Of a stretch of 64,000 nucleotides of DNA, positions 36,401-45,070 are shown one piece after another. Every line of letters starts with the position of its first letter. Position 1 is the first letter of the stretch. Under the pieces are notes generated by a model, which saw only the letters and a list, made by a program, of their open reading frames with translations, was not told where the DNA came from and did not search any database. Source of the DNA: Nitrospirillum sp034653355 (GTDB lineage Bacteria; Pseudomonadota; Alphaproteobacteria; Azospirillales; Azospirillaceae); NCBI RefSeq assembly GCF_034653355.1, contig NZ_JAYEER010000004.1:248001-312000 (forward strand), in the 5' to 3' direction. Both the position numbers and the translations under genes were made by a program.

Positions 36401-38428
36401 GCCGTGGGCAACGACGGCAAGGTGCAGGTGCCCCTGACCCTGCCCGACTTTCAGGGCCATCTGCGCTTGATGGCCACCGTCTGGTCGGCCGGCGCGGTGG
36501 GCCATGCCGATCGGATTCTGTCGGTGCGCGACCCGGTGCAGGCCGACATGGCGCTGCCCCGTTTCCTGGCGCCGGACGACACCGCCCGCTTGGCCCTGAC
36601 ACTGAACAACGTCAGCGGCACGCGCGGCAGCTACACCGTCACCCTGCAGGCCGAGGGCCCGCTGTCCTTCCCGGTGGACACCGCCAACCGCGGCGTGGGC
36701 GCCAAGAAGCGCAAGGGCAAGGACGTGGTGCGGCCGGAGCCGCGCGAGATCGTCGCTGTCTTCCACGGCCTGGCCAAGGGCGGCAAGGTCACCCTGAACC
36801 GTGTGGTCAAGGGCTTGGCCGTGGGGCCGGGCCGTCTGCTGATGACGGTCAAGGGGCCGGAAGGCGTGGTGTTGGTCCGTGAGTTCGCGGTGCCGGTGCG
36901 GGGCAACCTGCCCGTGATCACCCGGCACCAGACGGTGGACATCCGCCCCGCCACGACCGTCCAGGTTCCGGCCGAGTCGGCCCAGGGCTTGCGCCCCGAA
37001 ACGGCGGTGTCGGGCCTGGCGCTCAGCCCCCTGCCGGAACTGGACGTGCCGGGACTGCTGATGACTCTGGACCGCAATCCCTACGGCTCGTCGGAACAGA
37101 TCGCCAGCCGCGCCCTGCCGCTGCTGTACCTGGGGGACGCCGGCAAGGCGCTGGGCCTCTACACCGACGCCACCCTGCGGGAACGCATTGATCGCGCGAT
37201 CGACAAGCTGCTGACCCTGGAACGGGCCGACGGTGGTTTCGCCCTGTGGTCGGCCGACGGCCCGGCCGAGCCCTGGCTGTCCGCCTATGTCATGGACTTT
37301 CTGACCCGGGCGCGCGACGCCGGCCACGCCGTGCCGGACGCGCCCTATCGCAAGGGCCTGGATTGGCTGGTGCGCAGCATTGGCAACAGCTGGGTGGAAC
37401 CGGCGGACCTGCCGGCCCGCGCCTACGGTCTGGCCGTGGTGGCCAAGGCCAAGGCGGTGGACGCGACGCCCGTACGCTATTTCTATGAGACCTTCTGGGA
37501 CAAGCTGCCCACCCGCCTGGCCCGCGCCCATGCCGCCGCCGCCTTGGCGGCCGTGGGCCTGCCCCAGGCCCAGGACGCCTATAACCGTGTCGACGGCTTG
37601 CGCATCACCCTGCCAGGCATGCGCGACTTCGGCTCCGATCTGCGTGACCGGGCGGCCAGCCTGGCCCTGCTGGCCGAGGGCAACGCGCCCTTGGACCGCG
37701 TGACCGCCCAGGCCAAGGAAGTGCAGGGCCTGCTGCGCGAGCCGGCCCTGGTCAGCAGCCAGGAGCGCGCCTGGCTGCTGGTGGCCAGCCGCGGCCTGAT
37801 GCAGCGGGCGGGGTCCATGACCCTGGGCCTTGCCGGCCAGACGCCGGCCGAGACCCGGCCGCTGGTCCGCCGGCTGGAGATCGGCGGCCGTCCCCTGATG
37901 GTCAACAACGGCGGCCAGGCGCCGATACAACGCACAGTTGCGGTCGCCGGTGTCCCCTTGGCGGAATCCCAGGCCCCAGCCAATTCGGGGCAGGGCTATA
38001 CCATCGAACGCCGCCTGCTGGATCTGAAGGGGCGGCCGGTGGACCCGGCGCGCGTCCACCAGAACGACCTGCTGGCCGTGGTGCTGTCCGGCAAGGTGGA
38101 CGGCGCCACCCCCACCCAGGTGCTGGTCAGCGACCCGGTCGCCGCCGGCCTTTCCATTGAGACGGTGCGCATCGCCCGGGGCGGCCTGCCGCCGGAACTG
38201 GCCGGCGCCGTGGGCGACCTCAGCGACGCCACCCATGTGGAGGCGCGGGAAGATCGCTACGTCGCCGCCGTCGACTTGGCCGTCGATCGCCGCGAGTTCC
38301 GCCTGGTCTACCTGGTCCGCGCCGTGCTGCCCGGCACCTATTCCCTGGCGCCGTCGCAGGTGGAGGAATGGACCTCGCCCAACCATCAGGCCACCGGCAC
38401 CGCCGGTAGCTTGACGATTGTGCCGTAG
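33447..38428 (+). CDS. Alpha-2-macroglobulin family protein (one-base frame disruption after signal peptide)
   Basis: A bacterial alpha-2-macroglobulin-like protein of about 1660 aa (YfhM/YfaS type), a large surface or periplasmic protein proposed to trap proteases. A Sec signal peptide starts at ATG 33447 with a GGAGG site upstream (MVRSFAAALALAVFLPAAAT), but the body is in the -1 frame. The two join cleanly if the C5 run at 33511-33515 were C6, giving a proline-rich linker (APAPPPTAPAQPAKPG). Without that base, only a GTG at 33590 could start it, leaving no signal peptide. Domains: MG-type beta domains (from about 40), bait-like region, alpha-alpha barrel (near 1160-1400) and receptor-like end. 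The thioester CxEQ is replaced by SSEQ near residue 1168 counted from GTG. No pbpC neighbour. Confidence 0.88.
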
Positions 38429-38475
38429 CCGGGGACCATCCGGGAGTCCTCAAGGCTGATGTCGGAATTGGCGCA

Positions 38476-38512
38476 TAAAAACAGCCCCGGAGGCGATGGC
38501 TTCCGGGGCTGT
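38476..38512 (-). terminator. Terminator of the cold-shock gene
   Basis: An 11-bp perfect stem ACAGCCCCGGA / TCCGGGGCTGT; read on the minus strand it is followed by TTTTTATGC. It lies 31 bases beyond the minus-strand cold-shock stop and faces the end of the alpha-2-macroglobulin gene. Confidence 0.85.
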
Positions 38513-38542
38513 GATCTTTCCTGGGCGGGGGAGGGGCGGGCC

Positions 38543-39076
38543 TCAGGCCAGGGCGACCCACACCGCTTCACGGCCCTTGGGCGCGTCGGCGATGCGCATC
38601 TGCACCCGCTGACCCTCGTCCAGATGGTCCATGCCGCAGCGGCGCAGGACGCTCTTGTGGACGAAGACGTCCTTGCCGCCGTCATCGGCCAGGACGAAGC
38701 CGAAGCCTTTGTCGGCCTTGAACCATTTGACGGTGCCGTCGATCTCGATCTCCGACCCGGTGGGGACCCGGTCGCGGGTGCGGGGTGCGGGGCCGCCGCT
38801 GCGTTCGGGCGGTGCGGCCGTGCCGGTCACCTCCACGATGCGCAGCACTTGGGGGCCTTTCGGGCCCGCGCCGATGGTGCACAGCAGTTCCGTTCCCTCG
38901 GTGATGTCGGCCAGGCCGGCGCGGCTGACCACCGAGATGTGCAGGAAGGCGTCAGGCGTTCCATCCTCAAGGGCGACGAAGCCGAAACCCTTCGAGGTGT
39001 TGAACCATTTAACCTGGGCCTTGGCCGGGAGACCCTCCTCCTGGCTGAAGGCGTCATACGATCCGAAGCGTGGCAC
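38543..39076 (-). CDS. Protein with two cold-shock domains
   Basis: A 177-aa RNA/ssDNA-binding protein with two cold-shock domains: residues about 17-80 (VKWFNTSKGFGFVALEDG, AFLHIS) and about 113-175 (VKWFKADKGFGFVLADDG, VFVHKS), joined by a proline/arginine-rich linker. Both have intact RNP1 and RNP2 motifs. Two-domain CspA relatives are common in alphaproteobacteria. The GTG at 39076 is chosen as start because GGGAAGG lies nine bases upstream; an ATG at 39307 would add a stretch with no likeness. Confidence 0.9.
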   Translation of the reverse strand: MPRFGSYDAFSQEEGLPAKAQVKWFNTSKGFGFVALEDGTPDAFLHISVVSRAGLADITEGTELLCTIGAGPKGPQVLRIVEVTGTAAPPERSGGPAPRTRDRVPTGSEIEIDGTVKWFKADKGFGFVLADDGGKDVFVHKSVLRRCGMDHLDEGQRVQMRIADAPKGREAVWVALA

Positions 39077-39624
39077 GAGGCAGTACCTTCCCGATTGCGC
39101 CGGGTTCGCCCAAACGGGCGCCGGCCCGATGATCTCACCTCCCAACAACCGCCGTTCCGGGTGCGCCCGGTCCGGTCCGGAACTGTCCCTGGTTTTCTTC
39201 CAATGCGGCGGCTTAACCCGTCTTAATGGTAAACATAAACGCCGGGGGACCGCTACTGTAATGTGTGGGGAAATGCTGCGCTGCGGCAGGGGCTTCGTTC
39301 CTTTCATCCACAGGGCTTGGGCATCTGGCCGGGGCCGGTTTCACGGCGGCGCCCAAACTCTGGTGGCAACTTGGGGTTGTTGGGTATCGGCCTCCGACGC
39401 GGCCGCCCGGCGCCCAGCCGTTGCACGAAACGCTTGAGTAGCGTCCACGATGCAGGCACGTTACCGCCCTAGACCGGGGATGGATGCCCCGGCATGTCGG
39501 TTGCCGATACGACCGCCGGGTATGCGTCCCTCGTCGCCAGGTCGGCACCCTGAGCTTCAAATCACGAATTGGAGCGGTGGCACCCCCATACCTGAGTGGA
39601 GGGCCGCCCCTGGGGAGAAAACGT
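39077..39624. other. 548-bp divergent intergenic region
   Basis: The region separates the cold-shock gene from the divergent acyl-CoA ligase gene. It probably carries a long 5' leader for the cold-shock mRNA (39077-39240, including the AT-rich GGTAAACATAAACG) and the fadD promoter. The MerR-type palindrome found before the fad operon is absent here. I see no gene or repeat. Confidence 0.4.
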
Positions 39625-41337
39625 ATGATGGCCGACCCGGCCGTGAGTGCGGCGCACATTTGGGAACATAGCTATCCGGCGGGCGTGGATTGGAACGCGC
39701 CCATACCGGTGAAGCCCCTGACGGACCTGTTCGACAGCTCCGCCGCGCGCTTCGCCGACCGGCCCTTCATCGATTTCCTGGGAAAACGCTACACCTATCG
39801 CCAGGGGGCCGACATGGTCGACCGGGTGGCGAAGGGCCTGCAGGCGATGGGCGTGGGGCGGGGCAGCAACGTGGGCCTGTTCCTGCCCAACACCCCCTAT
39901 TCCGTCTTCTGCTACTACGGCATCCTGAAGACCGGCGCCACGGTGGTGAACTTCAACCCGCTGTATGCGGAGCGCGAACTCGTCAAGCAGATCAATGACT
40001 CCGAGGTGGAGATCATGATCACGGTCGACGTGCCGCAGTGCTACGACAAGCTGGTCCTGATGCTGGGCCAGACTTGCCTCAAGACCATCGTCACCGGCCG
40101 CATGGCCGACATCCTGCCGTTCCCGAAAAGCCTGCTGTACCCGCTGGTGAAACGGAAGGACATCGCCCACCCCCCGGCCGACGGCCATAACCTCAGCTTC
40201 CGCGCCCTGACGGCCAACGACGGGCGCTACGCCCCCGTGACCATCAACCCGGTCGAGGACGTGGCCGTGCTGCAGTACACCGGCGGCACCACCGGCGTGC
40301 CCAAGGGCGCCATGCTGACCCACGCCAACCTGACCGCCAACACGGTGCAGTCGGCGCTGTGGTTTTACCAGGGTCGGCCGGGGCAGGAGCGCATGCTGGG
40401 CGTGCTGCCCCTGTTCCATGTCTTCGCCATGACGGGCGTCATGAACCTGTCGATCTACCTGGGCGCGGAGATGATCCTGCTGCCCCGGTTCGAGATCGAG
40501 CAGGTGCTGGACACCATCGACAAGAAGAAGCCGACCCAGTTCCCGGCGGTGCCCACCATCTACACCGCCATCAACAACTACAAGGACCGGGCCAAGTACG
40601 ACCTGTCCTCGCTGGCCTTCAGCATCTCCGGCGGCGCGCCGCTGCCGCTGGATGTCTGCCAGACCTTCGAGGGCCACACCGGCTGCAAGCTGGTGGAAGG
40701 CTACGGCCTGTCCGAGTCGTCGCCGGTGGCCACGGTCAACCCCATCGACGGCCCGGTGGGCGGCAAGGTCAAGGTGGGCTCCATCGGCCTGCCGATGCCC
40801 GGCACCGTGATCGAGATCATCGACGTGGAGGACGGCAAGACCCCCGTGGCCCAGGGCCAGCGGGGCGAGGTCTGCATCAGCGGCCCACAGGTCATGAAGG
40901 GCTACTGGAAGCGTCCGGATGAGACGGCGCTGACCCTGCGCGACGGCCGCCTGCACACGGGCGATGTCGGCTATATGGATGAGGACGGCTACATCTACAT
41001 CGTCGACCGCATCAAGGACATGATCCTCGCCGGCGGCTACAACGTCTATCCGCGCAACGTGGAAGAGGCCATCTACCTGCACCCGGCGGTGAACGAGTGC
41101 ATCGTGCTGGGCGTGCCCGACCCCTATCGCGGCCAGACGGTGAAGGCCTACATCAAGCTGACCGAGGGCCACACCCTGACGCAGGCGGAGCTTTGCGACT
41201 TTCTGCGCGACAAGCTGTCGGCCATCGAACTGCCCAAGCAGGTGGAATTCCGCACCGAGCTGCCGAAGACCATGATCGGCAAGCTGTCGCGCAAGGCCCT
41301 GCTGGACGAGCTGGAGGCGCAGAAGAAGGCCTCCTGA
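39625..41337 (+). CDS. fadD: Long-chain fatty acid-CoA ligase
   Basis: A 570-aa adenylate-forming enzyme activating fatty acids with ATP and CoA. Motifs: YTGGTTGVPKG (P-loop, about residue 216-226), GYGLSESSP (about 360), TGDVGYMDEDGY (about 450), DRIKDMILAGGYNVYP and the catalytic lysine in KTMIGKLSRK near the C-terminus. The start is chosen for the GGGGAGA ribosome site; a longer upstream frame is not supported. A strong terminator follows, so it is its own unit; it would feed the beta-oxidation operon five kilobases downstream. Confidence 0.93.
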   Translation: MMADPAVSAAHIWEHSYPAGVDWNAPIPVKPLTDLFDSSAARFADRPFIDFLGKRYTYRQGADMVDRVAKGLQAMGVGRGSNVGLFLPNTPYSVFCYYGILKTGATVVNFNPLYAERELVKQINDSEVEIMITVDVPQCYDKLVLMLGQTCLKTIVTGRMADILPFPKSLLYPLVKRKDIAHPPADGHNLSFRALTANDGRYAPVTINPVEDVAVLQYTGGTTGVPKGAMLTHANLTANTVQSALWFYQGRPGQERMLGVLPLFHVFAMTGVMNLSIYLGAEMILLPRFEIEQVLDTIDKKKPTQFPAVPTIYTAINNYKDRAKYDLSSLAFSISGGAPLPLDVCQTFEGHTGCKLVEGYGLSESSPVATVNPIDGPVGGKVKVGSIGLPMPGTVIEIIDVEDGKTPVAQGQRGEVCISGPQVMKGYWKRPDETALTLRDGRLHTGDVGYMDEDGYIYIVDRIKDMILAGGYNVYPRNVEEAIYLHPAVNECIVLGVPDPYRGQTVKAYIKLTEGHTLTQAELCDFLRDKLSAIELPKQVEFRTELPKTMIGKLSRKALLDELEAQKKAS

Positions 41338-41365
41338 CGCCGGCACCAGCTTGCGCCTAATATCC

Positions 41366-41403
41366 ACGGCGGCGGTGCCCAGGCATCGCCGCCGTTTCTT
41401 TTG
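41366..41403 (+). terminator. Rho-independent terminator of fadD
   Basis: A 14-bp stem ACGGCGGCGGTGCC / GGCATCGCCGCCGT (one G-U pair) with a two-base tight loop region, followed by TTTCTTTTG. Confidence 0.9.
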
Positions 41404-41431
41404 ACCCCATCCGTATCGCCCGAAGGTTCCC

Positions 41432-42346
41432 ATGCCCAAAGTCGTCGTCGCCGGCAGCATCAACACCGACGTCCTCACCACCATGCATCGCGCGCCCCGC
41501 CCAGGGGAGACGGTCAGCGGTGAGACCGTGGCCTTCGGCCGAGGGGGCAAGGGCCTGAACCAGGGCATCGCCGCCGCGCGCCAGGGCGTGGCGGTGGAGT
41601 TCATCGGCCGGGTGGGCCGCGACGCCTTCGGCGACCAGGCGCTGGCCTTCTTCCAGGCCAATGGCGTGGGCACCAAGGGCATCGCCCGCACGGACACGGC
41701 CACCGGCACCGCCATCGTCATGGTCGATGCCAGCGCGGAGAACAGCATCGTCGTCATCCCCGCCGCCAATGGCGAGGTGGCGCCGGCCGATCTCGACGCC
41801 GTCCCCCTCCAGGCCGGCGACATCCTGGTCAGCCAGTTCGAAATCCCCCGCGCCACCATCGCCGACTTCTTCCGCCGGGGCCGCGCCGCCGGCGCCACCA
41901 CCGTGCTGAACGCCGCCCCGGCGCTGGACGACGCGCCGGACAGCCTATGGGCCGATGTCGACATCCTGGTGGTGAACGAGACGGAGCTGGGCCACTTCGC
42001 CGGCGTGGATGTGCCCAGCGACGCGGCGGAGGGCGCCGTCGCCGCCGCCGCCCGCCGCCTGATGCGCCGCCCCGGCCAGACCGTGGTCGCCACCCTGGGC
42101 GTGCGCGGCGCCCTGGCGGTCACGGCCGACGACCAGGTCATCGTGTCCGGCCGCAAGGTCAAGGCGGTGGACACCACCGGCGCCGGCGACTGCTTCGTCG
42201 GCTCCCTGGCCGCCCGGCTGGCCCTGGGCGACACGCTGCCCCAGGCCATGCGCCACGCCAACGTCGCGGCCAGCATCGCCGTGACCCGGGTGGGGGCGGG
42301 CGACGCCATGCCCACCGCTGACGAGGTGCTGGCGCTATTGGTCTAA
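41432..42346 (+). CDS. rbsK: Ribokinase-type PfkB carbohydrate kinase
   Basis: A 304-aa PfkB-family sugar kinase most similar in pattern to ribokinase (ribose to ribose-5-phosphate). The N-terminus has AGSINTDVLTTM and GGKGLNQGIAAARQG, where ribokinases usually have GGKGANQ; the C-terminal anion-hole and catalytic base are in DTTGAGDCFVG. NETE, the Mg-associated motif, is present. No ribose transporter or regulator is adjacent, so the true sugar is uncertain. Confidence 0.85.
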   Translation: MPKVVVAGSINTDVLTTMHRAPRPGETVSGETVAFGRGGKGLNQGIAAARQGVAVEFIGRVGRDAFGDQALAFFQANGVGTKGIARTDTATGTAIVMVDASAENSIVVIPAANGEVAPADLDAVPLQAGDILVSQFEIPRATIADFFRRGRAAGATTVLNAAPALDDAPDSLWADVDILVVNETELGHFAGVDVPSDAAEGAVAAAARRLMRRPGQTVVATLGVRGALAVTADDQVIVSGRKVKAVDTTGAGDCFVGSLAARLALGDTLPQAMRHANVAASIAVTRVGAGDAMPTADEVLALLV

Positions 42347-42511
42347 ACCTACCCGGCAAGCTTTGCCCGGCGGCGGTTCATGATCCCCGTCGCCGGGCGT
42401 GGTCGTTGCAATCCTGTGTGGAAATCCAAGGCTTTCGGGGGCGTACCCAAGTGGCACACCCCTTGCTCTCCTCCTCGCGCAAAGACGCGACCTAGCCCCA
42501 AGGAGGAGTGG

Positions 42512-44134
42512 ATGTCCTTCGTCCAGGATTGTGTGGACCTGTCCCGCCAGCACCTGATGGCCGGCTTCCTGGCGGAAGCGGAGATGAGCTGCCGCACCGC
42601 GCTGGCGACGGAACCGGTCCATGCCGAGGCCACCCACCTCCTGGGCGTCATCGCGCTGAAGGCCAACCGGCCGATCGAGGCCAACGACCTGTTCGAACGG
42701 GCCATCGCGCTGAATGGCGAGAACTTCCAGTATCACAACAGCCGCGGCGTCCTGCTGTACGGCTGCCGCCAGTTCGAGATGGCGGAGGTCTGCTTCCGTA
42801 CCGCCGTCACCCTCAACCCCGACGACGCCATCAGCCAGAACAACCTGGGCAACGCCCTGCGCGCCCTGGGCCGGCTGGCCGAGGCCGAGGCCCGCTTCCG
42901 CGAGGCGGTGGAGATCAACCCCCGCTATGCCGAGGCCCACAACAACCTGGGCAACACGCTGCGCGAGCTGGGCAACCTGGAAGAGGCTGAGTTCTGCCTG
43001 CGCCATTCCCTGGGCCTGCTGCCCGACAACCTCGACGCCCTGTACAACCTCGGCACCCTGCTACTCTACACCGGCCGGCTGGAGGAAGCCGGCGGCCTGT
43101 TCGCCCAGGTGCTGGCCGCCGACAGCAGCCGGTATGAGGCCGCGATCTGCCTGGCGCAGGTGTTCCAGGGCCAGGACCGCACGGAGGACGCCGTCGCCCT
43201 GCTGACCGGTGTGCAGACCCGCCTGCCGGAAAACCAGGCGGTGCAGTACGCCCTGCAGCTGCTGCGCAGCACCCAGGTGCCGGCCTGGCACATCCCCCGT
43301 CTGAATGACCACGAGCGCAACGACGCCTATGAGGCGGCGCTGCTGCGCGCCATCCGACCGGGTGATCTGGTGCTGGAACTGGGCGCCGGCTCCGCCTTGG
43401 TCAGCATGATGGCCGCCCGCGCCGGTGCCGCCCGAGTCATCGCCTCCGAACCCCTGGCGGCGCTGGCCACCGTGGCGCGCGAGACGGTGGCGCTGAACGG
43501 CTACGCCGACCGCGTCACCATCGTGTCCAAGAAGCCGCAGGACCTGAAGCTGGGCGTGGACCTGCCGCGCCCCGCCGACGTGCTGGTGTCGGATATCGTC
43601 AACGTCGGCATGCTGGCGCCTGACATGCTGGCCATCCTGGACCATGCCCGCCGCAACCTGGCCCGCCCCGGCGCCCGCGTCATCCCCGCCGCCGCCACCG
43701 TCTGGGCCCAGCTGATCCAAGCCGACGACCTGCGCAACGTCAGCCCGATTCGTAGCGTCAGCGGTTTTGATATGAGCCGGTTCGACCAGTTCCGCGCCCC
43801 GGGCTATCAGCAGATCGACTTGGCCACCGACACCCACCAGATGCTGTCCGATCCGTTCCCGGCCTGGTTCTTCGACTTCCGTGTCAGCATGCCGGACAGC
43901 GACCTGAAAAGCCTGACCATCCAGGCGACCAAGCCGGGCCTGGTCCAGGGTGTGGCCTTCTGGTTCGACCTGCACATGGATGAAGAGGTGGTCTACAGCT
44001 CCCGCTCCGCCGCCCGCACCAACCACTGGAAGCAGGCCGTCTATTTCTTCGGCCACGATTTCCCCGTGGCCCAGGGCCAGCCCATGCTGCTGGGCACCGG
44101 CTACGACCGCACGCAGATTCACTTTTTCATCTAA
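42512..44134 (+). CDS. TPR protein fused to a PRMT-like methyltransferase
   Basis: A 540-aa cytoplasmic protein. Residues about 10-255 are seven or so TPR units (for example NNLGNALRALGRLAEAEARFREAVEINP). Residues about 270-540 form a class I SAM-dependent methyltransferase: motif I VLELGAGSALVSMMAARAG (about 288), ASEP (about 311), and LVSDIVNVGMLAPDML, which corresponds to the PRMT double-E loop but lacks the usual first glutamate. The C-terminal beta-barrel-like part (FWFDLHMDEEVVYSS, then HWKQAVYFF) is PRMT-type. The order resembles eukaryotic PRMT9. Start set by an AGGAGG site. Substrate unknown; arginine or a small molecule are both possible. Confidence 0.85.
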   Translation: MSFVQDCVDLSRQHLMAGFLAEAEMSCRTALATEPVHAEATHLLGVIALKANRPIEANDLFERAIALNGENFQYHNSRGVLLYGCRQFEMAEVCFRTAVTLNPDDAISQNNLGNALRALGRLAEAEARFREAVEINPRYAEAHNNLGNTLRELGNLEEAEFCLRHSLGLLPDNLDALYNLGTLLLYTGRLEEAGGLFAQVLAADSSRYEAAICLAQVFQGQDRTEDAVALLTGVQTRLPENQAVQYALQLLRSTQVPAWHIPRLNDHERNDAYEAALLRAIRPGDLVLELGAGSALVSMMAARAGAARVIASEPLAALATVARETVALNGYADRVTIVSKKPQDLKLGVDLPRPADVLVSDIVNVGMLAPDMLAILDHARRNLARPGARVIPAAATVWAQLIQADDLRNVSPIRSVSGFDMSRFDQFRAPGYQQIDLATDTHQMLSDPFPAWFFDFRVSMPDSDLKSLTIQATKPGLVQGVAFWFDLHMDEEVVYSSRSAARTNHWKQAVYFFGHDFPVAQGQPMLLGTGYDRTQIHFFI

Positions 44135-44365
44135 GTTCCCTCAGGCGGCGGGCGCGGCCATCCGGCCGCTTGCCTTCCTCGCTGCGCCCTGCGGTGCTCG
44201 CTGCGGCGGACGCGGTCGCGTCCTAACCCAGTTCCGGGCGGAACAGGGTCTTTTGCGCCTTTTTGTTCCTAGGACGCGACTGCGTCCGCCGGAAGTTTCC
44301 GGGGAGCGGACTGGAAACTGAGGATAAGACCAAGCCAGCGGATGCTGGCGCCCGGCGCCTGAGGG
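44135..44365. repeat. 231-bp MITE-like inverted repeat element
   Basis: It begins directly after the stop of the TPR-methyltransferase gene. Outer arms: 44135-44172 (GTTCCCTCAGGCG...) and 44330-44365, whose reverse complement opens CCCTCAGGCGCCGGGCGCC. Inner arms: 44204-44225 and 44270-44291, 22 bp each with a single mismatch. A small GTTCCG/CGGAAC hairpin lies between them. The whole can fold into one long hairpin. The left ~85 bases recur at 18941-19031, so it belongs to a dispersed family. No coding capacity. Confidence 0.8.
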
Positions 44366-44445
44366 CACGATTTACCAACCCAACCATTACCCCGAACGGG
44401 TGAAGTTGAAAGTTGATTCAGGCGATTGACATCGGTCGTCTCTGA

Positions 44446-44469
44446 CCTTACGTTTACGTAAACGTAAGG
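44446..44469. promoter_or_regulatory. 24-bp perfect palindrome, probable MerR (LiuR-like) operator
   Basis: Two CCTTACGTTTAC arms form an uninterrupted 24-bp palindrome, 52 bases before the MerR gene. MerR proteins bind such dyads between or near the -35 and -10 boxes. The ACGT-containing sequence resembles operators I recall for LiuR-type regulators of acyl-CoA degradation. It most likely controls the MerR gene itself and the fad genes behind it. Confidence 0.75.
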
Positions 44470-44521
44470 CGCCGACCCTCCGCTGAATGAGAGGGGTTCG
44501 GCCAGCCCAGGGAGAGGACCC

Positions 44522-44938
44522 ATGCCCGACGGAGCGCCCGTGACGGCGGTGGAAGAGACCTACACCATCAGTCAACTGGCCGAGGCGTTTGAGCTGACGC
44601 CCCGCACCATCCGCTATTACGAGGATGAAGGCCTGCTGGCCCCCCGTCGCGAGGGGCAGCAGCGGGTCTACACCCATCGCGACTGGGCGCGCCTGAAGCT
44701 GATCATGCGCGGCAAGCGCCTGGGCTTCACCATCGCCGGCATCAAGGACTTCCTCGACCTCTATGAGGTGGGCGACGCCCAGGTGCCGCAGATGCGCTTC
44801 CTGCTGAGCAGCGCCCGCGACCGCATCGCCACCCTGGAACAGCAGCTGCGCGACGTGCAGCAGACCCTGGTCGACCTGAAGGAGATCGAGGGCCTGGTGG
44901 TCGATCACCTGGCCCGCAAGGGCGCGCTGGACGTCTGA
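44522..44938 (+). CDS. MerR-family regulator of the beta-oxidation operon
   Basis: A 138-aa MerR-type activator/repressor. The N-terminal winged helix is YTISQLAEAFELTPRTIRYYEDEGLL (about residues 14-40, shown in part), followed by a second wing and the dimerisation coiled coil ARDRIATLEQQLRDVQQTL at about 97-115. There is no cysteine-based metal site, matching the LiuR/PsrA-like acyl-CoA-responsive MerR subgroup. It is the first gene of a unit with thiolase, HADH/ECH and acyl-CoA dehydrogenase, and the perfect palindrome upstream is the obvious operator. Confidence 0.9.
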   Translation: MPDGAPVTAVEETYTISQLAEAFELTPRTIRYYEDEGLLAPRREGQQRVYTHRDWARLKLIMRGKRLGFTIAGIKDFLDLYEVGDAQVPQMRFLLSSARDRIATLEQQLRDVQQTLVDLKEIEGLVVDHLARKGALDV

Positions 44939-45070
44939 CGGCGCCAGGCCGCATGCCGACTTTTCCGCCGTGCCGGGGACGCATCCCGGCCCGGCCCTTC
45001 CCGCGTCATCCCCCATCCGGCGCCCGCCCAATGAGGCGCCGCCCCGTTTGCCAAGGCGAGGAATACACCA

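Noticed and set aside
34565..38386. 1273-aa open frame on the minus strand opposite the alpha-2-macroglobulin gene
   Set aside because: It is the GC-bias shadow of the real gene: rich in His, Gln, Arg and Gly with no family motifs, no ribosome site, and the plus strand carries clear domains.
39562..42315. 917-aa minus-strand open frame spanning fadD and ribokinase
   Set aside because: It lies antisense to two genes with unmistakable motifs and crosses a strong terminator; composition is shadow-like.
44141..44368. 75-aa minus-strand ORF inside the 231-bp repeat
   Set aside because: It lies entirely in the inverted-repeat element, has no ribosome site, and its composition is explained by the repeat.
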